From a virus: DNA of 32,230 bases. How positions within the stretch are numbered: position 1 is the first letter of the stretch; the number at the start of each line of letters is the position of its first letter. The translations under genes and the position numbers were made by a program. The stretch spans positions 1-32,230 of IMG/VR virus record IMGVR_UViG_3300044625_002357. The stretch is one strand, 5' to 3'. Of the stretch, positions 23,471-31,613 are shown piece by piece. The notes below the pieces were generated by a model, which was not told where the DNA came from, made no database searches, and saw nothing but the letters and a program-made list of their open reading frames with translations.

Positions 23471-26400
23471 ATGCAGGTTTATAATTTTGCAACACATACC
23501 CGCAGCTTGAGCTGCACATACCAAACTGATGTAAATTTTTCCCTCAAAGGCAGCAAAAATACAAATCAGCAAGGCATCAACATCTTTCAACATGACGCAT
23601 TAAAAAACGCAAGAGATGCTCGCATCAACAATTATAGCTCTCTAGTTTTAAGCAATGATGTGCTTGCATCAGATTCATTTGAATTGCAATCCATTGAAAC
23701 GCCAGTAAAGCGCATTTTATCAACATATTTGGCTGTTTCCATCACCAATGAATTGAATGAAAAGACACGCTATTTGTATTTCAACAATGAAAGAGAAACA
23801 ACTTCTGACAAGTTTAATGAATATACCTCTCATCAAATGCTGCCGCTGGCAGACATAGTTGAGGAATCACAGCGCTTTTTCAATGTTGAGCTCATTAATG
23901 ATCAATTTGCTCGCATCAATTACAAATACGATAACAGAAATTATTATTTAGCAGCAAATACAAATCATGATTTATTGTTTGCAAGCAATGCATTGTACAA
24001 AGATTTTGCAAATTTAAATTTTAACTTTGTTGATGAAACAACATTCTTTTATGTGCTAGATGAACCTTCAAATACATTGTTTTTGCTCAAGCCTTTGCCG
24101 AACAATGTAACAAATGGCTTGGGATTATCTGCTGCTGATTCAACTAAATTACAGCTTTTGAGTGCAGTAAATTCTGCCAATTATTATGCATTCAATACTT
24201 TTAATTTTAAAATTAGAGACAACATTGACTTGATTGCAAAGAAACTCAACACATCACAAGCAACATATAATGTTGAAAACATTGATGACTTGGATGTATT
24301 AGATACAACACAAGACTTAACCAACAATATTCTCTTTGCATCACAATATAATGCTGCATCAACAAGAGACATCCCTACAAAACCGCTGATATTAAAAAAT
24401 CAACATTCATTGATGTCTCATGTTGATGAATGCAGTTACACAAACCTACTCAATGGATTGCCAGGACCACAATTGCGTAATTACACAACCATCATCACCG
24501 GCAATGAGCAAGAAAAAGGCAATGATTCAATTGCCATCAATTATGTAGTATATGCTAATGATTATGTAGCAAAACCAGATGCATATACAATATTCAAAAC
24601 CTCAAGTGATTTGTATCCTTATCATCAGCTCAACATCAATGATTCTACTCTGGTGCGAGATGGATCTCTAGGCGGTAATAATCCATATACATCTGATCAA
24701 CTGTTTATGCAGAAAAATACTGCACAAGGAATGGATGGTCAATATCTCTGCACGTGGCTTTCTGGTAGCAATTGGGTTGATAGGTACTACAACAACAATA
24801 AAATGTCTCCCATGGATGCAGCAAAAGCAGTCAATGCTGTATATGGTACATATGAGAGTTATGTTGAGCAATTGCTTGAATCAAATGATTTAAACTATGA
24901 CTTTTTTGATAAAAAAAGTGATTTTATATTTGAGCCCAACAAAGAGTATTTTTATTATAGAATGGGCAGCAAAAGAGTTGATGAACAAATCAACAACTAC
25001 AGCAATCACTTGCTTCTTAGTTCATTGCAGTGGAAGACAAGCAATAATCAAAATATTGCAGCATCTAATGATTACAAATGTGATGGCAATTCATTTGCGG
25101 TCTTTAAACAGTATGAAACTATAAATGATGCAAGTCAAATGACCATTTCATTTTGGCTTGACAGTCTTGATTGGTCTAAAATTAATGCTCATGAAATAGT
25201 TGGCAATGTTACAAATGCTGGATTTGGCATCATCAAAGATCCACTTGTGACACCCCTCATCATGGTGCAGAGCTCATCAGCAATTCATATTCTCAACAGC
25301 GATTTTGTTGAAATAACAAAAACAGCTGTTTCTGGTGCTTCTTTTTTAACAAGATCTGATGCATTGGATGCTTTTCAAGGCATTTCAAACAATGGAACAG
25401 TTTATAAGCTTCAAGCAGATGGTACTTTGTATGATAAAAAGAATTTTAATGAAAGCATCATTGCAACTACATACGCAAATGATGTAATTTATAAATTGCA
25501 TGGCAATGGCTATGATGTAAGTGCATTTAATACCATTACAGAGCAGACATCCACATATACTGTTGATTTTAACTCACAAAGCATACTATACGTTGATGGT
25601 GCTTTGCGCGGCTTTGCTGGAACTAAGACTCTTGCATATGATGATGATGCAGTTATGTTTTTATACAATCAAAATCAGTTGGTGTATAAAAATTATGCAA
25701 CAAATGATCAATATGTAGCATTTAAAACGCTGTCTTCATCCACTGATGTTGGCTTCATTGCTGACTTTGCTTTGGATGATGAAAGAAATCTATATGTGCT
25801 GCACAACAATTACAAAATATCTAAATTTGATGCTGATCGCGTGCTGCAATACACAATTTCTATGCAAAGCTTGCTATCCAGTGCAAGTGCCACAAACATT
25901 GCAATTGATTTGTGCTATGAGTATAAAGATGATGCTAAAAATAAAAGTCTCATTGTTGTGGCCAATGATTCAAAACAAAAATTATCATTTGCAAAAATAG
26001 CAACTACTGGTGCAATTCAAACATTTGTACAAACAAACATAACAAAGTCTGCAGCTGGTGTTTTCAACCTCACCAATGCACAATATTTGCAACAGATTTA
26101 TGCTGATAGAAGAGATGCTTTTGATTTTGTATTAAAATTGCCAAATTATTACAATAGCCATGATTTTACATCAGTAAAATATACTTTCAATGCTTCTGAT
26201 TTTAACTCTGGAATGCATCATTTTGCACTTAGAATTGATGCAAAGCAGGGAAATGCATCTTTCTTTGTGGATGGCATCTTAAAACAAAATGTTTATATTC
26301 AAGCTGCTAAATTTATGCATTTGCCCTTGCTGCAAAGCAGCATTTGCTTTGGTGCAACACATTTTAGCAACGGCAATACTCTTGCAAACTTCTTGCAGCA

Positions 26401-26749
26401 GCAAAGAGTCTATTTTGCAAGCAATGTCACAATAAGTTATCCGCGAATTTATAGTGCAGCATTGCAAGATAATGATATTAAATTGCTTTGCATGCAAAAA
26501 ACCAAAGTACAAGATTTAAATTTTCACTTGCCTTGTGGACAACGCAATAATTTAGATAAAATTAAGCAGATGTTTGCATGGGGAACACCTGGCTTCAAGA
26601 GCAGCAACATAAAAATAACTGTCAAAAACAGCAGCATAACATCTGATGCTACTAAACAGGCATTAAAAACTCAAATTTTGCAGGAAATTACTGATGTGCT
26701 GCCCATCAATACAAATGTAATTGATATTGAATTTGCAGAATTTGATTAA
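23471..26749 (+). CDS. Giant tail/fibre protein with LamG domain interrupted by beta-propeller-like repeats
   Basis: This 1092-residue protein looks like a virion adhesin. Residues 1-530 are Asn/Tyr-rich and unassigned, with strand and helix segments. At about 535-600 the first half of a LamG/concanavalin-like jelly roll appears (MTISFWLDSLDW, GFGIIKD). At about 600-900 there are propeller-like blades such as AIHILNSD, VYKLQADGTLYD, IYKLHGNGYD, LYVDGALRG and LYVLHNNYKISKFD. The second LamG half then follows at about 912-1003 (MHHFALRIDAKQGNASFFVDG, ISYPRIYSAALQDNDI). A C-terminal domain ends with LQEITDVLPINTNVIDIEF. LamG binds carbohydrate or protein in other systems, so host-surface binding is likely. 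Domain calls are from pattern only. Confidence 0.75.
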   Translation: MQVYNFATHTRSLSCTYQTDVNFSLKGSKNTNQQGINIFQHDALKNARDARINNYSSLVLSNDVLASDSFELQSIETPVKRILSTYLAVSITNELNEKTRYLYFNNERETTSDKFNEYTSHQMLPLADIVEESQRFFNVELINDQFARINYKYDNRNYYLAANTNHDLLFASNALYKDFANLNFNFVDETTFFYVLDEPSNTLFLLKPLPNNVTNGLGLSAADSTKLQLLSAVNSANYYAFNTFNFKIRDNIDLIAKKLNTSQATYNVENIDDLDVLDTTQDLTNNILFASQYNAASTRDIPTKPLILKNQHSLMSHVDECSYTNLLNGLPGPQLRNYTTIITGNEQEKGNDSIAINYVVYANDYVAKPDAYTIFKTSSDLYPYHQLNINDSTLVRDGSLGGNNPYTSDQLFMQKNTAQGMDGQYLCTWLSGSNWVDRYYNNNKMSPMDAAKAVNAVYGTYESYVEQLLESNDLNYDFFDKKSDFIFEPNKEYFYYRMGSKRVDEQINNYSNHLLLSSLQWKTSNNQNIAASNDYKCDGNSFAVFKQYETINDASQMTISFWLDSLDWSKINAHEIVGNVTNAGFGIIKDPLVTPLIMVQSSSAIHILNSDFVEITKTAVSGASFLTRSDALDAFQGISNNGTVYKLQADGTLYDKKNFNESIIATTYANDVIYKLHGNGYDVSAFNTITEQTSTYTVDFNSQSILYVDGALRGFAGTKTLAYDDDAVMFLYNQNQLVYKNYATNDQYVAFKTLSSSTDVGFIADFALDDERNLYVLHNNYKISKFDADRVLQYTISMQSLLSSASATNIAIDLCYEYKDDAKNKSLIVVANDSKQKLSFAKIATTGAIQTFVQTNITKSAAGVFNLTNAQYLQQIYADRRDAFDFVLKLPNYYNSHDFTSVKYTFNASDFNSGMHHFALRIDAKQGNASFFVDGILKQNVYIQAAKFMHLPLLQSSICFGATHFSNGNTLANFLQQQRVYFASNVTISYPRIYSAALQDNDIKLLCMQKTKVQDLNFHLPCGQRNNLDKIKQMFAWGTPGFKSSNIKITVKNSSITSDATKQALKTQILQEITDVLPINTNVIDIEFAEFD

Positions 26750-26752
26750 ATA
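26746..26752 (+). promoter_or_regulatory. TTAAATA late-type motif before a GTG start
   Basis: TTAAATA is followed by five bases (GTTGA) and GTG 26758. The TAA at 26747-26749 is the stop codon of the LamG/propeller gene. The spacing decides the GTG start. Confidence 0.75.
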
Positions 26753-26757
26753 GTTGA

Positions 26758-28647
26758 GTGATAAATTATTCAAAAACAAAGGTAGGTTTTACTAATGGTG
26801 CAGATTTTGTACTTTCAGCAAATAGCTATGTTGGTTATTATCATGTAATTGATGGTAGTGCTTATCAAGGTGCTAATATTTTAGATATTAGTCTGCCGCT
26901 TGAGGCTAAAAATAATATTTCAGCAGATGCTTTGCTATCTGAATTTTTGTATGATAGAATAATTGATGATGCTGTCTCTCTGCCTTATTCATTGAATGAT
27001 ATACTTGTAGCACCCAATGAAACCTGCAATGCTCGTGTGTTCAATGATAGACTTGAAAAACTCTACACCAATGCAATTTACCTGTATAACAATTTATTTT
27101 TAGCTAGCAACAATATACCCAATGGGTATGACAGAGCTGCAGGAGTTTCCAAAGCAACTAATACTTTGTCATGGTCTCAAGAAAGTGCACAATCTGGTGC
27201 TTCTTTTGCTCCATTTGCATCAGCAGGATATGCAGTTGTAGATGATGCAATACAATTTACTACAGTAAAAACATACAGCAACGATTATGTATTTTTTGGT
27301 ATAACGCCTACTCACTTTGTTGCTCTTTCATCAAACAAAGATTTGACAGCATTTGATGTTGCAACAACCAATGAGTATGTTGCAGAAAATAATGATTTGA
27401 AATTTACACAGCTTGCAAGCTTTAGTGTGGCAGGCAAATATGCGTTTTTATGTGATGCTGCGCAAAATACAATTTATAAATATGATGTTTCTGGTTATTT
27501 TTCAGGAGATGCAACCATCTACAATCGTCGCATTTTAATAGACAGCATTGGTGGATTTGGCAGTGCATTATCAAAGACCAAATTTGATTCACCAAACATT
27601 GTATTTGCTGTTGAACCTTTGAATCGCTTGTATGTAAATGATAGCAACAACCGATGCATAAAAATATTTGATACTAGCTTTTCATATGTTGCAACAAAAA
27701 CTTTTGCAGCAGGTTCTAATACTATTGTAAAGTGCTTTGGATATAATCCTATTTTGCAGCGCATTTACTATGTAACAAAAAATGCTATTACACAGGAACA
27801 TACTATACAAATATGTGATGCTGATTTAAATGCAGAAGAGACTTATGGCTTGCCAGATGCATTGGAGCAAAATGAAGACTATGCAGGTTTTGTTTTTTCA
27901 AAGAATGATTCTAATATTTTTTACTTGTTCACCAATCAAAATGTGTTTAAGAAATTTGTTAATAAGCCAAATAAAACCATAGGCAAATGGCTGCTATACA
28001 AAAGTGGAATAACAGCAACACACATTTGGAATCTAGAGAATTCATTGTATAATTTGGCACAATGGAATTGGAATGAAGGTGAAATATCAATAAGAACAGC
28101 TCTCAGCATTAACGGCATGTCTTCTTTCTTTATTTCTGACATTGATGAAAGAGAAGAAATATTTTTGTTTGCGGGTGCCAACGACAAATCTTTTAACAGA
28201 ATATTGCATTATACAGAAACAAATATTTTCAATACTGCATTGGGTGCTACTGTAATTAATGCATACAACATCTCCCAGGCCACAGTGGATGATAATGAAT
28301 TTGTAAATGCCATGGTCATAAACAAAGAGTTGTATAAAATTGCTTACAACATTTTAAACATCATAAGATTCATCACAAGCAGATATGCAGCAGAATATGA
28401 TTTCTTGAATAATCTTGTATTTAAGAATACCATTGCTTTAACTGATGAAGAATTTGCTTTGATAAATTTTGTTAATTTAAAAAATCTATATGTGCATGAA
28501 AATGAAATCATGAATAGCATTGGACCAATCAATAGGTGCTTCAAAGAGTTGTGCAATTTGCAAAATAATGCATTGCAAATTGTGCGCACACGCATCAATA
28601 ACTTCGTTTCATCGCTTTCTGGCACACAAACAATTATTTTAAACTAA
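26758..28647 (+). CDS. Tail structural protein with propeller-like (NHL-type) repeats
   Basis: This 629-residue protein begins at GTG 26758, supported by TTAAATA five bases upstream. Residues about 170-405 show repeating short strands with the NHL/WD-like 'hydrophobic-Y-V-hydrophilic loop-I-K-I/Y-D' form: FLCDAAQNTIYKYDVSG, RLYVNDSNNRCIKIFDTSF and RIYYVTKNAITQEHTIQI, consistent with a beta propeller. The N-terminal 100 residues contain SLPYSLNDILVAP. The C-terminal 150 residues are helical, with FVNAMVINKELYKIAYNIL and ELCNLQNNALQIVRTRI. It follows the other propeller-like protein in the same block and may form a complex with it. I do not recognise a named T4 counterpart. Confidence 0.72.
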   Translation: MINYSKTKVGFTNGADFVLSANSYVGYYHVIDGSAYQGANILDISLPLEAKNNISADALLSEFLYDRIIDDAVSLPYSLNDILVAPNETCNARVFNDRLEKLYTNAIYLYNNLFLASNNIPNGYDRAAGVSKATNTLSWSQESAQSGASFAPFASAGYAVVDDAIQFTTVKTYSNDYVFFGITPTHFVALSSNKDLTAFDVATTNEYVAENNDLKFTQLASFSVAGKYAFLCDAAQNTIYKYDVSGYFSGDATIYNRRILIDSIGGFGSALSKTKFDSPNIVFAVEPLNRLYVNDSNNRCIKIFDTSFSYVATKTFAAGSNTIVKCFGYNPILQRIYYVTKNAITQEHTIQICDADLNAEETYGLPDALEQNEDYAGFVFSKNDSNIFYLFTNQNVFKKFVNKPNKTIGKWLLYKSGITATHIWNLENSLYNLAQWNWNEGEISIRTALSINGMSSFFISDIDEREEIFLFAGANDKSFNRILHYTETNIFNTALGATVINAYNISQATVDDNEFVNAMVINKELYKIAYNILNIIRFITSRYAAEYDFLNNLVFKNTIALTDEEFALINFVNLKNLYVHENEIMNSIGPINRCFKELCNLQNNALQIVRTRINNFVSSLSGTQTIILN

Positions 28648-28654
28648 CTCATGT

Positions 28655-28662
28655 TATAAATA
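28655..28662 (+). promoter_or_regulatory. TATAAATA, full T4 late-promoter consensus
   Basis: This is the complete T4 late -10 consensus, followed by six bases (ACTACA) and ATG 28669. It lies in a 21-base gap after the stop of the preceding gene, away from that stop codon. Confidence 0.85.
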
Positions 28663-28668
28663 ACTACA

Positions 28669-30258
28669 ATGGCATCACAAACACTAACAGACCAAACAGT
28701 AGCTTCAACATATCAAGGCGTTTTGCATGCTAATGGGGAAGCATTGCCAGCTGTTTCTACAGCAATAATTTATGATGGCAGCGGACAAATTTCTTCTCTG
28801 AGATTGGGCGTTTCAGGTCAAGGAGCTGCTGTTGCAGGAGGGTTTTCATGCTCACAACAGCTGACAGCAGGTGAAATAAGATATACCACAGTAGATTCTG
28901 CATCTGGTGCCAATTTTCCGCTGGTTTCTGATGGAAACAAAACAGCAGTGTTTGGTCAAATGACATCAAGAGCTTTGATTGATTTAACCCCCAATCCTGA
29001 GGGCAATTATGGAAGTATCAAGAGCATCTCAGTCAACTCCAAGGGCCTAGTGACGAGTGTCTCGCCAGATTTTAGTCGAACAGCATATGCAAGATTTATA
29101 AACAAGGATGAGACGTGCACTTATACAGTAAATCAGCTGATTATTACTGTAACTAAAATAGGGCACGGAATAACAGCCGGTCAAATAGTGTATCTCAAAA
29201 AGACAACAACACCGTCATCTTTTGCAAGTACAAAATTTATTGTACAAACTGCTAATTCAACACAATTTACCGTTGCAAATACAGTTGGTTTGCCTGATGC
29301 ATCTTCAGGCAGCCTCGTACTTGACTTGTATATCAAGAGTTCAGAAAATGTGCAGAGCATTGAGAGAATGAGCACTGGAATTTACAAACTTACATTTGTC
29401 AATTCATTTAATAACTCAAACTATGCAACAGTATGCAATGCAGCATATCCTAATACAACACCTACCGATCTAGAAAATCTTCAAGCAAATGTTGTTTCAA
29501 CCGCAGATGATAGTGTCACGATTAGAGCTTTTTATATAACGAATGGGGATCAAGTAATTGAATATGATGATGGTGATTTGAGTGTCATTTGTCAAGGCAA
29601 TAGCTTGCAAGGCGGTTCATCTGTTTCATTACAATTTAACAAATATGTTTTTGACAATTATAGCTTTGGCCCAGCAGCAGGTGGAACATACAATAGAATA
29701 GTTGATGTAACACCTGCTTACATGGTAAATAATAATTATACTGCCATTGTGATTGGTTCACATCTCGGTAATGCAGGTTGTCCTGGTACTGTTCAGTCTT
29801 TTTCACATACTACACTTATCAATGGAAGCATAAATTCTCTACTGACTAGCAACATGACAAATCCATATTGTCATAGTTATGCTTATGGTGTAGCATTCAT
29901 GTTTGAAAACAAATTGTACTACCACCAATTTTATGATGCAACATGCAATACATTGGGCGGTGCACCAAATGCAACCTATGATACAAACAGCAGTGATGCA
30001 ATCAATATAATTGTAGGCGGAATGGGTGTTGCAACACCTGCCGAACACGCAAGACCATGCAATATTTTATATTTTTATGGTACAGTAGTAAATCAATCTG
30101 CTTCATGTGCAAAATCCTGGTTAACAGACTTGATTAACAATCACTTCAACAAGTTTCAAGTAGTTAATTCTATAAATTTCAATCAAACTGTAGTTGGTAA
30201 TGGCTCTTGTGGAGGTACATGGGCTACATATAATAACTTTATACGCTACGTTCCATAA
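28669..30258 (+). CDS. Tail fibre protein with Cys-rich C-terminal domain
   Basis: This 529-residue protein looks like a tail fibre. The N-terminal half is rich in Ala, Ser and Gly and carries segments such as SSLRLGVSGQGAAVAGGF and SIKSISVNSKGLVTSVSPDF, with the 'v...GLVt' repeats typical of fibre shafts. A beta-sandwich domain near 230-310 has GIYKLTFVNSFNNSNYATV, like that of the collar fibre C-terminus. The last 180 residues hold at least seven Cys (for example GCPGTV, NPYCHSY, ATCNTLGG, ARPCNIL, ASCAKSW, GSCGGT) together with many aromatic residues. That fits a receptor-binding tip. The two-base gap to the next gene suggests coupling. Confidence 0.75.
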   Translation: MASQTLTDQTVASTYQGVLHANGEALPAVSTAIIYDGSGQISSLRLGVSGQGAAVAGGFSCSQQLTAGEIRYTTVDSASGANFPLVSDGNKTAVFGQMTSRALIDLTPNPEGNYGSIKSISVNSKGLVTSVSPDFSRTAYARFINKDETCTYTVNQLIITVTKIGHGITAGQIVYLKKTTTPSSFASTKFIVQTANSTQFTVANTVGLPDASSGSLVLDLYIKSSENVQSIERMSTGIYKLTFVNSFNNSNYATVCNAAYPNTTPTDLENLQANVVSTADDSVTIRAFYITNGDQVIEYDDGDLSVICQGNSLQGGSSVSLQFNKYVFDNYSFGPAAGGTYNRIVDVTPAYMVNNNYTAIVIGSHLGNAGCPGTVQSFSHTTLINGSINSLLTSNMTNPYCHSYAYGVAFMFENKLYYHQFYDATCNTLGGAPNATYDTNSSDAINIIVGGMGVATPAEHARPCNILYFYGTVVNQSASCAKSWLTDLINNHFNKFQVVNSINFNQTVVGNGSCGGTWATYNNFIRYVP

Positions 30259-30260
30259 TT

Positions 30261-31586
30261 ATGCCTGATATTAAAATAGTTAAATTAAAACTACGTCGTG
30301 GTACTGAAACTCAACGCAAATTGGTTGTTTTGGATCAAGGTGAACTTGGTTATGTGACTGATACCAAAAGAACATTTGTTGGGGATGGCAGCACTTTGGG
30401 AGGAACTATAATTGGAACAAAAATCTTTACACCCATTGCAAGCAATAAAACAGGCTTAAATGCCTATGCTGGTGATGTAGTTGTTGAAAATAATTTGATG
30501 TACCAATTGACTGGTTCAAATGCTGGTCAACTCTCAGCATGGAAATTAATTAGCCCCATTGTTGATAATTCTACCATTGATTTGGGAGCATCAAATGCTC
30601 TACGCATTAAACCTGATGGAGTAGGCATTGCTCAACTTGGCAACATCACTTACAATCTAGGCGGTATAGTAATGAACAACACTCAGGGACTGAGTGCAAA
30701 TGTTGATAAAACTACCATCATTGTTAATACATCAAATCAGCTAGCCATCAGCACTGTTTATGCCAGTAGCATCATTGGGCAAATCAACAACTCTCAAATT
30801 AATACTGCCACTCTTGCTGGTAGTGCATTGCAAAGTGTAGGAAATAAACTAGATGTTCAGGTGGATAATTCCACAATTGTAATATCTTCCAATCAATTGA
30901 CAGTAGGAACGCTTGATGCTAGCAAGATCTCAACCGGAACCTTTGGTGCAAATCGCATTGATGCTTCTGTTGTAGGTCAGGGACTGCAGGGCGGTGGTGG
31001 TGTTGCAATTTCAACCAGCCTTGATCTCAACTCATTAGCATTTAACAACAGCAACCAAATTGTACTCAACACACTTTATAAAGCTGCGCGCATTCCGCTC
31101 AGCTCAAATGATGTTAACTTTGGCGGCTTTACAACTAGCTATGCAACGGCTTCTGCATTAGCAACTATCAACAGTGCTTTGAGCACAGTGAGCACCATGA
31201 TAATTATTGGTGCTGGCACCGGCTATACTTCTGCTCCATCCGTCTCTGTTCAGCCTCCATCAGCTGCACCAGGTTTCATTCCAGCATCAGCAAGTGCTGT
31301 AGTTTATAATGGGATGCTTTCTGCAATTACTATAACTAATGCAGGATCAGGTTATAATTTTATACCGCAGATAATAATTGATCCACCACCTCATAGAGAG
31401 ACATTGTATCAGGTGGTTACTGCAACTACTACAGGTGGTGTTATACCTGTGTCTCAAACATATGAATTATCATCTGCAGGCTTTGTAATGATGAATTTTG
31501 GTAGCGAAATGGGAATTTTAGCCGTTCCGGTGTTTAAAGTACCCACAGCATTGCAAAATTTAACAGTTGCTACTGTAACAGTGTAA
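30261..31586 (+). CDS. Tail fibre protein with RRGT-type N-terminal domain
   Basis: This 441-residue fibre begins MPDIKIVKLKLRRGTETQ, then VVLDQGELGYVTDTKRTFVGD, the 'RRGT..qr..VVL..GELGYvtDTkr.FvGDG' motif found at the N-terminus of many phage adhesins. A shaft region follows with repeats such as DNSTIDLGASNALRI, NQLTVGTLDASKIS and GTFGANRIDASVVG. Around residues 315-375 there are two GxGYxxxP repeats (GAGTGYTSAPSVSVQPP and AGSGYNFIPQIIIDPPP). The start is two bases after the previous stop, with no NTAAATA motif at the usual place, so translation is likely coupled. It shares the first eight codons' MPDIK with the collar fibre and its N-terminal domain with the next gene. Confidence 0.82.
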   Translation: MPDIKIVKLKLRRGTETQRKLVVLDQGELGYVTDTKRTFVGDGSTLGGTIIGTKIFTPIASNKTGLNAYAGDVVVENNLMYQLTGSNAGQLSAWKLISPIVDNSTIDLGASNALRIKPDGVGIAQLGNITYNLGGIVMNNTQGLSANVDKTTIIVNTSNQLAISTVYASSIIGQINNSQINTATLAGSALQSVGNKLDVQVDNSTIVISSNQLTVGTLDASKISTGTFGANRIDASVVGQGLQGGGGVAISTSLDLNSLAFNNSNQIVLNTLYKAARIPLSSNDVNFGGFTTSYATASALATINSALSTVSTMIIIGAGTGYTSAPSVSVQPPSAAPGFIPASASAVVYNGMLSAITITNAGSGYNFIPQIIIDPPPHRETLYQVVTATTTGGVIPVSQTYELSSAGFVMMNFGSEMGILAVPVFKVPTALQNLTVATVTV

Positions 31587-31601
31587 ATTTAGCTGCATGC
31601 A

Positions 31602-31608
31602 TTAAATA
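31602..31608 (+). promoter_or_regulatory. TTAAATA late-type motif before the last fibre gene
   Basis: TTAAATA is followed by five bases (CAGGC) and ATG 31614, in the 27-base gap after the preceding fibre gene. Confidence 0.75.
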
Positions 31609-31613
31609 CAGGC

